Shown: positions 1 through 5,017 of the stretch, in pieces | How the letters are laid out: each line of letters begins with the position of its first letter | Position numbering within the stretch: the stretch's first letter is position 1 | Source of the DNA: Kangiellaceae bacterium | Lineage (GTDB): Bacteria; Pseudomonadota; Gammaproteobacteria; Enterobacterales; Kangiellaceae | DNA length: 5,017 nucleotides | NCBI GenBank assembly: GCA_030590405.1 | Contig: JAUUYO010000231.1 | Coordinates: 1 to 5,017 of the forward strand | Direction: 5' to 3' | Notes under the pieces: generated by a model | Databases searched by the model: none | Told to the model about the DNA's origin: nothing | The model's input: the letters and a program-made list of their open reading frames with translations, nothing else | Translations under genes and position numbers: made by a program

Positions 1-449
1 AAGCACTACCACAGAGCATTATCGGAAGTGGCACAGTGATCGATATCGGAACAATGCAAGCATCACTGGACGCTGGGGTTGACTTTATGGTGAGTCCAGG
101 AACGACCGCCGAGCTATTAGAAGCCGTTGCACAAAATTCTGCTCCCTTATTGCCTGGCGCGGCAACGCCTTCTGAAGTTATGAATTTACTTAATAAAGGA
201 TTTGACACGATGAAGTTCTTTCCTGCCGTGGCGGCTGGCGGCGTCAACATGTTGAAGTCGATTGGTGGACCATTACCTCAAGTTACTTTTTGTCCTACTG
301 GCGGAGTCAATCTTAATAATGCGCCAGAATTTTTAGCCTTGCCAAATGTGGCCTGCGTTGGCGGCACCTGGATGTTAGATAAAAAACTGATTGCTGAAAA
401 AAACTGGTCAGAAATAACGCGTTTAGCAAAACAAGCCAGCAACTTATAG
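1..449 (+). CDS. eda: KDPG/KHG aldolase, 3' part (5' end outside window)
   Basis: This is the C-terminal part of the Entner-Doudoroff aldolase, which splits 2-keto-3-deoxy-6-phosphogluconate into pyruvate and glyceraldehyde-3-phosphate in the cytosol. The frame is open from base 3, giving 148 residues before TAG at 447-449. By comparison with the roughly 213-residue E. coli protein as remembered, about 65 N-terminal residues are missing, including the catalytic Glu region (VLEVTLRT in E. coli). Visible family motifs are IIGSGTV near the left edge, SPGTT, the Schiff-base lysine in MKFFPA (codon 213-215), AAGGVN, and the phosphate-binding FCPTGGVN near 285-312. A GTG at 36 lies inside the conserved core and is not the true start. 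The gap gene follows 61 bases downstream on the same strand. Identification is based on motif recognition and is secure. Confidence 0.95.
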   Translation, partial: ALPQSIIGSGTVIDIGTMQASLDAGVDFMVSPGTTAELLEAVAQNSAPLLPGAATPSEVMNLLNKGFDTMKFFPAVAAGGVNMLKSIGGPLPQVTFCPTGGVNLNNAPEFLALPNVACVGGTWMLDKKLIAEKNWSEITRLAKQASNL

Positions 450-499
450 AACAATGAAGTAGAACAACGAAAAAGATAAATAAAATTAGTTAAACAATT

Positions 500-503
500 G
501 GAG
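500..503 (+). promoter_or_regulatory. Shine-Dalgarno of gap
   Basis: GGAG lies seven bases before the ATG at 511, an ideal distance. It supports that ATG, which also gives the canonical N-terminus of the GAPDH Rossmann fold. No separate promoter or terminator hairpin is obvious in the AT-rich 61-base gap after eda, consistent with read-through from eda. Confidence 0.7.
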
Positions 504-510
504 ACCAAAA

Positions 511-1560
511 ATGATCAACATCGCTATTAATGGATACGGCCGAATTGGCAGAAATATATTACGCGCACTGTATGAAGGTGGCTACCGTGAACAGATTAAA
601 ATCGTTGCAATTAACGATTTGGGCAATGCAAAAAATAATGTTCACCTGACCAAATACGATACAGTGCATGGACGTTTTAATGCCGATGTTTCACTTTTAC
701 AAGACGACTCAGGTATTGAAGATAAAATGAGCGTCAATGGCGATGTCATTCAAATATGCAACGAAAAAGAACCCAAAAATCTCCCTTGGAAAGATTTAGA
801 CATCGATATTGTATTCGAATGTACTGGTTTTTTCACCGATCGTGAGTCCGCTAATCAACACCTTGAAGCGGGCGCAAGAAAAGTTATTATTTCAGCACCG
901 GGTGCCAATGTTGATGCAACCATTGTTTATGGAGTTAATCACGATATTCTAAATAGTGATTGTACAATTATTTCCAATGCATCTTGCACCACAAACTGTT
1001 TAGCTCCTGTAGCAAAAGTTCTCAACGATGCAATCGGTATCGAGTCAGGCTTAATGACGACCATACACGCTTATACCAATGATCAAAAATTAATCGACGC
1101 CGCGCACAGCGATATTTATCGCGCGCGTTCAGCAACTCATTCAATGATCCCGACCAAAACAGGCGCGGCCAAAGCCGTAGGTCTGGTACTGCCTGAATTA
1201 CAGGGAAAATTGGATGGCATGGCAATACGCGTTCCAACCATCAACGTGTCAGTCGTTGATTTAACTTTTATGGCATCAAGAGATACCAGCGTTGAAGAAG
1301 TGAATCAGGCTATACAACAAGCCGCAAATGGTCCTATGGCTGGTGTACTTAACTATGTTACTGAGCCACTGGTTTCAATCGACTTTAACCACGACCCAGC
1401 GTCATCCAGTTTTGATGCAGCTCAAACCCGAGTAGAAGGCCGAATGGTCAAAATCATGTCCTGGTATGACAATGAGTGGGGATTTTCGAATCGCATGTTA
1501 GATACCAGCCTGGCATTGATCGCCTGTGAAGCAGAAAACGATCTAAAGAAGGCTGTTTAA
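511..1560 (+). CDS. gap: Type I glyceraldehyde-3-phosphate dehydrogenase
   Basis: This cytosolic enzyme oxidises glyceraldehyde-3-phosphate to 1,3-bisphosphoglycerate with NAD and phosphate. It has 349 residues, slightly longer than the usual 330-340 because of a charged C-terminal tail. The N-terminal NAD-binding Rossmann motif is NGYGRIGR (residues 7-14), followed by AINDLG (33-38). The catalytic centre SNASCTTNCLAP carries Cys159, and the helper His186 lies in TTIHAYTNDQ. The C-terminal signature WYDNEWGFSNRM (318-329) is intact. The full ASCTTNCLAP and HAYTNDQ motifs favour true GAPDH over the related erythrose-4-phosphate dehydrogenase Epd, which as remembered has NCIIP and HSAMHDQ there. 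Overall it most resembles the Pseudomonas-type gap genes associated with Entner-Doudoroff clusters. Between eda and pgi it would take up the triose phosphate made by Eda. Cofactor preference for NAD is inferred from the family. Confidence 0.96.
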   Translation: MINIAINGYGRIGRNILRALYEGGYREQIKIVAINDLGNAKNNVHLTKYDTVHGRFNADVSLLQDDSGIEDKMSVNGDVIQICNEKEPKNLPWKDLDIDIVFECTGFFTDRESANQHLEAGARKVIISAPGANVDATIVYGVNHDILNSDCTIISNASCTTNCLAPVAKVLNDAIGIESGLMTTIHAYTNDQKLIDAAHSDIYRARSATHSMIPTKTGAAKAVGLVLPELQGKLDGMAIRVPTINVSVVDLTFMASRDTSVEEVNQAIQQAANGPMAGVLNYVTEPLVSIDFNHDPASSSFDAAQTRVEGRMVKIMSWYDNEWGFSNRMLDTSLALIACEAENDLKKAV

Positions 1561-1616
1561 CCAACAAACCCTAATATGTTAATATTTGCAAAACGGATAT
1601 ATAAGGCTCCAGAAAA

Positions 1617-3281
1617 TTGAAACAATCAGTACAAAGCCTCAAAAGCATGCCGGAGTGGCATGCTCTTGTTGAGCATCATCAAGCGACCCGTGATGTGCAT
1701 ATGCTCGAACAATTTAACCTTGATGAAAATCGTTTTGACAGATTTTCGATCTCCTTAGACAGTATTTTATTTGATTATTCTAAAAACAGAATCGATCAAA
1801 CGACTATCGAGCTTCTTAGCAAACTTGCTATTGCCTGCAAGTTGCCTGAACAAATAATGGCCATGTTCAATGGCGAAAAAATTAATACCACTGAACAACG
1901 CGCCGTTCTTCATACCGCATTACGCTATCAGGGAACGGCAGCTTTAATGGTCGATGGCGTTGACGTTCATGCCGAAGTCAAAAACGAGTTGCAACGAATT
2001 AAACCATTATGCAGCAAAATTCGCAGTGGGAATTGGTTAGGCGCTACAGGCAAGCCGATCACCGATGTGGTCAATATTGGCATTGGTGGCTCGCATCTTG
2101 GCCCACAAATGCTAACAGAAGCTCTCAAGCCTTTTGCTGCTAAAAATTTAAACATGCATTTTGTAGCTAATATCGATGAAAATCAAATTGATGATACTTT
2201 GCAAAACCTCAATGCCGACACCACACTTTTTATTGTTTGCTCTAAAACCTTTACCACACAGGAAACCATGCTCAACGCCAATACCGCACGAGACTGGTTT
2301 CTAGCGCAAATACCAGATGAAACTCAATTGGCAAAACATTTTGTCGCGGTTTCCACCAATTTAGAGGCTGCGCTATCTTTTGGCATTGAGCCGCAGAATA
2401 TTTTTACTATGTGGGATTGGGTTGGTGGACGTTATTCATTATGGTCTGCCATTGGCCTGTCTGTGATGATTGCAATCGGCATGGGAAATTTTGAGCAACT
2501 TTTAAGTGGTGCATATGAAGTGGATCAACACTTTAAAACTGAGCCTTATGAAAAGAATATTCCGGTGTTAATGGGTTTACTTGGAATTTGGTATAACAAC
2601 TTTTATAATGCTGAAGCCATAGCAGTTCTCCCCTACTCTCAACATTTACATCGGTTTCCTGCTTATTTGCAACAAGCCGACATGGAAAGCAACGGTAAAT
2701 CCATCACACTGGATGGCCAGTCAACCGATTATTCTACCGGTCCGATTTTATTCGGCGAATTAGGTAATCCCGGACAACATGCATTTTATCAATTACTCCA
2801 TCAAGGAACTAAATTGGTGCCTATAGATGTACTGGTATCATTGTCAAATATTAGCGGCGAATCAAAACATCAAGATGCGCTCATGTCGAATATACTGGCT
2901 CAAACCGAAGCGTTAATGCGCGGTAAAAACAAACAAGAAGTTAAGGTTGAATTGCAAGCAGCTAACTTAACAGAACAACAAATCGAAGAATTGTCGCCTC
3001 ATAAAGTTTTTGAAGGTAATCGGCCTAGCAATACCTTTTTATTTGATCAGCTTGATCCGAAAACACTTGGTTCATTGATTGCTATGTATGAGCATAAAAT
3101 ATTTGTCCAAGGGGTTATCTGGAATATTAATTCATTTGATCAGTGGGGAGTTGAGTTAGGCAAGCAGCTGGCAACAAAAATATTGGTAGAGTTAGAAGGC
3201 TCAAACACTGCCCTAACACAATCAAGTCATGACAGCTCCACTAGTGGGCTAATCGCACATTATATGAGTCACCGGAAATAA
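1617..3281 (+). CDS. pgi: Glucose-6-phosphate isomerase (TTG start)
   Basis: This enzyme interconverts glucose-6-phosphate and fructose-6-phosphate in the cytosol. It has 554 residues, close to the 549 of E. coli Pgi, and is collinear with it from end to end. Motifs in order are DVVNIGIGGSHLGP (150-163), SKTFTTQET (209-217), the first family signature DWVGGRYSLWSAIG (267-280), MESNGK with catalytic Glu357, GQHAFYQLLHQGTK with His388, and the second signature FDQWGVELGK ending in Lys516. The start is the TTG at 1617. An in-frame TAA lies at 1602-1604, no ATG precedes residue 11, and that later ATG has no ribosome binding site and would shorten the conserved N-terminus. A weak AAGG at 1603-1606 lies ten bases ahead. 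The gene follows gap by 56 bases and is probably in the same operon. No convincing intrinsic terminator follows it. Confidence 0.96.
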   Translation: MKQSVQSLKSMPEWHALVEHHQATRDVHMLEQFNLDENRFDRFSISLDSILFDYSKNRIDQTTIELLSKLAIACKLPEQIMAMFNGEKINTTEQRAVLHTALRYQGTAALMVDGVDVHAEVKNELQRIKPLCSKIRSGNWLGATGKPITDVVNIGIGGSHLGPQMLTEALKPFAAKNLNMHFVANIDENQIDDTLQNLNADTTLFIVCSKTFTTQETMLNANTARDWFLAQIPDETQLAKHFVAVSTNLEAALSFGIEPQNIFTMWDWVGGRYSLWSAIGLSVMIAIGMGNFEQLLSGAYEVDQHFKTEPYEKNIPVLMGLLGIWYNNFYNAEAIAVLPYSQHLHRFPAYLQQADMESNGKSITLDGQSTDYSTGPILFGELGNPGQHAFYQLLHQGTKLVPIDVLVSLSNISGESKHQDALMSNILAQTEALMRGKNKQEVKVELQAANLTEQQIEELSPHKVFEGNRPSNTFLFDQLDPKTLGSLIAMYEHKIFVQGVIWNINSFDQWGVELGKQLATKILVELEGSNTALTQSSHDSSTSGLIAHYMSHRK

Positions 3282-3355
3282 TCAGACTGAGCCTTGTAGC
3301 TATCTTGGTTAATTCTAAAATTCATTTGTTCAAAGCTGGTATGCCAGTCAGATAT

Positions 3356-3532
3356 TTATCGCTTAGAAAAAAGTAGAAATAAAAATCCTAATCGCTCACC
3401 CAGCCGCTCTTCGATAGGTTGTTTTCCGCTAAAGATAGCAATCAGCCAGATCACATCATCAGTAATTTGATAGATGAAGCAATAACTGTAAACAAATCAT
3501 TCTCTTAATTCTGGTGATTCAATTTCTGGCAC
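3356..3532 (-). pseudogene. Remnant of RelE/ParE-family toxin, C-terminal half
   Basis: The minus-strand frame from 3532 reads VPEIESPELRE, then an in-frame TGA (3497-3499), then FVYSYCFIYQITDDVIWL, IAIFSGKQPIEERLG and a short tail before TAA at 3356-3358. The pattern (PE..sPelRE, then a SYrfIYqi strand, then D-V-IWLIAIF and a G-K-P element) is that of the last beta strands of RelE/ParE toxins, which are usually about 90-100 residues long. The N-terminal 40 or so residues are missing and no partner antitoxin is seen. Further in-frame stops lie upstream at 3536-3538 and at 3548-3550, the latter being the RES stop codon. The frame therefore continues the RES toxin frame exactly, suggesting a recombination junction nearby. 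The gene is clearly broken. The family call rests on recognition of the pattern alone. Confidence 0.6.
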
Positions 3533-3547
3533 TATTCATGTGGCTAT

Positions 3548-4009
3548 TTAGGGATTTTCATACCCAAACAATCGTTGATCATAAGGATGAGCTATAGAGC
3601 TTACTACCTTGGCGTCTTTTGCAAGCTTATGACGAGGATTGAGCAAGTAGTTATTACTGTGAGGGATCAAAGCCGATGGCACCCTGAGAAGAACACCTTG
3701 CATGAACGAGAGCCATTCATCACCGATAGCGCGAGTTAATTCTTCGTTCTGTTTCCAATCACCAGACAGACTATCTATTGATAGCCGGCGAATGCCTTTC
3801 CTGCCTGAGTATTCTATTTCTAAAAGCTTAAAATTTAAAGGGACTTCGTTAACGTCTAATTCAAAATGAACCAGTGTTTCCAGCATGGCCAATGAAGGAG
3901 TCTCGGCGAGATATACTACAGGGATACCTTTGTTATGCCACCTACCTGGAGTCTTTATTCCGCCAATACCCTTTAAGTCAGCATAATTGCTGATCCTCCA
4001 AAGCTTCAT
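3548..4009 (-). CDS. RES-domain toxin of Xre-RES toxin-antitoxin system
   Basis: This protein of 153 residues consists almost entirely of one RES domain (named for its conserved Arg, Glu and Ser). It begins MKLWRISNY, followed by GGIKTPGRWHNKG (16-28) with Arg23, VVYLAETPSLAMLETLVH (31-48) with Tyr33 and Glu44, AIGDEWL (94-100), LRVPSALIP (108-116) with Ser112, and NYLLNPRHK (120-128). The end RLFGY matches the usual family ending. Characterised relatives act on NAD: the Pseudomonas putida RES toxin depletes it, M. tuberculosis MbcT is an NAD phosphorylase, and Sinorhizobium ParT is an ADP-ribosyltransferase. Which of these this protein does cannot be told from sequence. All expected polar residues are present and the frame is intact, so it is probably active. 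Its ATG overlaps the antitoxin TGA (ATGA, 4006-4009) and there is only a poor ribosome binding site, so translation is probably coupled to the antitoxin. Confidence 0.92.
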   Translation of the reverse strand: MKLWRISNYADLKGIGGIKTPGRWHNKGIPVVYLAETPSLAMLETLVHFELDVNEVPLNFKLLEIEYSGRKGIRRLSIDSLSGDWKQNEELTRAIGDEWLSFMQGVLLRVPSALIPHSNNYLLNPRHKLAKDAKVVSSIAHPYDQRLFGYENP

Positions 4010-4470
4010 GCAAAGTAGCCCGCATCGATTCGATTGAGGGTGTCTTCAACCAGCTTAGCTCCGGACTCAGTTTGCATAATAATGAGGGCGCTTTGTTTAT
4101 TGAATTCACTGCGGGATTTGTGCAGCCATACGGATGCTTTCTTGTCGTTTCCGAAAACTTCTACCGCTAGTGCGCATATTTTTGCTGCTCTGAGCCAACG
4201 ACCTGACTCTTCTGGTGTCAGCTTTTCTCCTTTAGTTTTCCTGTGAGTTAAGGTTCTTCGTGCAATAACCCAACTCAACTCAGGAAGCGAGATGATCGTT
4301 TTAGCCAACGCCTCGACAGCGGTAGGAGAAACACCGGCTTGCGTCAGTACAATTTCATCCAGTGAGTTTGCAATATTCCCTTTTACCATCTTACCAACGC
4401 GAACCAAGGCGCGACTGTAAGCGGAAGGCTGCTGGCGAATGGTTGGCTTGAATTCAGCGATGACACTCAT
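4006..4470 (-). CDS. Xre/MbcA/ParS-family antitoxin
   Basis: This 154-residue antitoxin is encoded upstream of, and overlapping by four bases, the RES toxin it is expected to neutralise. The middle (about 35-80) is the Xre-like helix-turn-helix region, with the family's LPELSWVIARRTLTHRK stretch. The C-terminal part (about 84-154) is the DUF2384-type toxin-binding domain: LTPEESGRWLRAAKICALA, VFGNDKKASVWL and the terminal RIDAGYFA. The start chosen is the ATG at 4470, because AAAGGAG (4479-4485) lies eight bases before it. The ATG at 4476 is only two bases from that site. An open frame reaches up to an ATG at 4530, but that codon lies at the -35 element and the frame then runs through the operators, so it cannot be the start of the native mRNA product. 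The protein probably represses its own promoter, with the toxin modulating repression as in other type II systems. Confidence 0.92.
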   Translation of the reverse strand: MSVIAEFKPTIRQQPSAYSRALVRVGKMVKGNIANSLDEIVLTQAGVSPTAVEALAKTIISLPELSWVIARRTLTHRKTKGEKLTPEESGRWLRAAKICALAVEVFGNDKKASVWLHKSRSEFNKQSALIIMQTESGAKLVEDTLNRIDAGYFA

Positions 4471-4478
4471 AGACATAT

Positions 4479-4485
4479 CTCCTTT
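4479..4485 (-). promoter_or_regulatory. Shine-Dalgarno deciding the antitoxin start
   Basis: AAAGGAG on the minus strand is a near-perfect anti-16S complement. Eight bases separate it from the ATG at 4470, against two from the ATG at 4476. It therefore fixes the antitoxin N-terminus as MSVIAEF. Confidence 0.8.
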
Positions 4486-4488
4486 AGT

Positions 4489-4521
4489 GGCAATATGCCT
4501 TATTATGGCAGGCATATTGCC
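4489..4521. repeat. Paired palindromic operators of the Xre-RES operon
   Basis: A perfect 12-base inverted repeat, GGCAATATGCCT (4489-4500) and AGGCATATTGCC (4510-4521), has a 9-base spacer. Each arm is also a small palindrome in its own right: GGCA-ATA-TGCC and GGCA-TAT-TGCC, with the same 4-base half-sites around a 3-base core. Their centres (4494 and 4516) are 22 bases apart, about two helical turns, so two dimers could bind the same face of the DNA. One site lies wholly within the -35/-10 spacer and the other spans the predicted transcription start. Binding by the Xre antitoxin is inferred from position and from the known autoregulation of this family. Confidence 0.75.
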
Positions 4522-4530
4522 TTTTTGCAA
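4502..4530 (-). promoter_or_regulatory. Sigma70-type promoter of the Xre-RES operon
   Basis: On the minus strand, TTGCAA (4525-4530) and CATAAT (4502-4507) are separated by exactly 17 bases. They match the consensus -35 at four of six positions and the -10 at five of six. Transcription would begin near 4495, giving a leader of about 25 bases that contains the AAAGGAG site. The promoter is interleaved with the two palindromes, as expected for an autorepressed toxin-antitoxin operon. No experimental start is available. Confidence 0.6.
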
Positions 4531-5005
4531 ATTGCTAGTTTTAATGATCCCCCCAATACTCCTTTATTCGTTCATCGCAAGGCAACTTAAGGCTCTGTAG
4601 AAACCTCTGTTATGCCAGCTTGTCCACTTGCTGCCAACATCAAAAACGGGTTGTATTGATTCAGTCATGTGAATGAAGTATTGATCTGACTACATTATCA
4701 ACTGTTATTTCCCAAATTCCCATAGTAGTACAAAAGGTCATTTTTGAGTTTTTTTGTCATCATAACTACCAAAGGAGTTATAACGGTAATTAGGTAAAGT
4801 AAATTTCTGTAGAGAAATCTAGAATTTTGCTTTTTTTTGCCTCATTTTCATTTTTTGTTAGCAAAATAATAGTGACAGTCATCATATAGGCAATCTCTCA
4901 CAGAAACAATATCCAATGCCTCACAGGTATTATCGAATTAGCTGATTTATTTCTCTGGTGCGTTGTTTAATAATGAGCACAATAAATAATATCAAGGATG
5001 ATGCA
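4531..5005. other. Non-coding stretch with repeats and possible element scar
   Basis: No convincing complete gene is visible on either strand between the Xre-RES promoter and the start at 5006. The left part (about 4564-4740) has protein-like but stop-interrupted frames on both strands, including a 34-codon minus-strand frame (4564-4668) with no ribosome binding site. At 4591 it holds GGCTCTGTAGAAA, which is reminiscent of an insertion-sequence end, so it may be a degraded mobile element. The middle holds an imperfect inverted repeat, AACTACC and GGTAATT (4764-4770, 4785-4791), around GTTATAAC, and a perfect hairpin ATTTCT-GTAG-AGAAAT (4803-4818). Long T tracts at 4831-4856 may bend the DNA. 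The right part (about 4870-5005) presumably contains the promoter of the gene starting at 5006, but no promoter could be fixed. Confidence 0.4.
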
Positions 5006-5017
5006 ATGGCCACCAAA
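5006..5017 (+). CDS. Start of an unidentified gene, cut by window edge
   Basis: ATG GCC ACC AAA (MATK) at the very end of the window is preceded by AAGGA (4994-4998) with a seven-base gap, an excellent ribosome binding site. Earlier ATGs at 4998 and 5001 overlap or crowd that site. Four codons are too few to identify the product. It is read divergently from the Xre-RES operon, so it does not belong to it. Confidence 0.45.

Noticed and set aside
511..1560. Erythrose-4-phosphate dehydrogenase (Epd) as the identity of the dehydrogenase
   Set aside because: The NCLAP and HAYTNDQ motifs match GAPDH, not the NCIIP and HSAMHDQ forms remembered for Epd, and the neighbours are Entner-Doudoroff and glycolytic genes.
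3336..3347. CTGG-TATG-CCAG as a terminator between pgi and the RES operon
   Set aside because: The stem is only four to five pairs and no T run follows on either strand.
4564..4668. Minus-strand 34-codon frame beginning MTESIQPVFD
   Set aside because: It has no ribosome binding site or promoter, and the opposite strand looks equally protein-like. It is treated as part of a possible degraded element, not a gene.
4824..4867. ATTTTGC and GCAAAAT as a long-range hairpin
   Set aside because: Seven AT-rich pairs across a 30-base loop are expected by chance in such sequence.
4898..4926. Direct repeat TCACAG 23 bases apart
   Set aside because: Two copies of six bases are too short and too few to mean anything without further support.
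4963..4990. TTGTTT and AATAAT with a 16-base spacer as promoter for the gene at 5006
   Set aside because: Transcription would begin near 4997, cutting into the AAGGA ribosome binding site, so it is unlikely to be the working promoter.

Overview
The window looks like a piece of a moderately AT-rich gammaproteobacterial chromosome. The three housekeeping proteins (Eda, type I GAPDH, Pgi) all resemble the enterobacterial, Pseudomonas and Shewanella-type versions. The order eda-gap-pgi is the kind of central-carbon cluster expected in heterotrophic, often marine, Gammaproteobacteria. The exact genus cannot be told from this sequence.

Left part (1-3281, + strand): the 3' end of eda (KDPG aldolase), a complete gap (NAD-type glyceraldehyde-3-phosphate dehydrogenase) and a complete pgi (glucose-6-phosphate isomerase, TTG start). 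The genes are 61 and 56 bases apart with no visible terminator between them, so they are probably co-transcribed. Eda makes pyruvate and glyceraldehyde-3-phosphate (G3P), Gap takes the G3P down glycolysis, and Pgi can return fructose-6-phosphate to glucose-6-phosphate. Together they suit an Entner-Doudoroff route with recycling of hexose phosphates.

Middle part (3356-4530, - strand): a compact type II toxin-antitoxin operon facing pgi. It has an Xre/MbcA/ParS-type antitoxin followed, with an ATGA overlap, by a RES-domain toxin of the NAD-consuming family. Its control region is unusually readable: a -35/-10 pair with a 17-base spacer, and two 11-base palindromes 22 bases apart. One palindrome sits inside the promoter spacer and the other just after the -10. 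This supports an antitoxin start at 4470 and suggests autorepression. Just behind the RES stop codon lies the decayed C-terminal half of a RelE/ParE-like toxin, so the site has a history of toxin-antitoxin turnover.

Right part (4531-5017): about 475 bases without a convincing gene. They contain a possible mobile-element scar, a few inverted repeats and T tracts. The first four codons of a + strand gene at the edge follow a good ribosome binding site.

No wholly new system is evident. The points most worth following are the toxin-antitoxin operator layout and the toxin remnant fused behind it.
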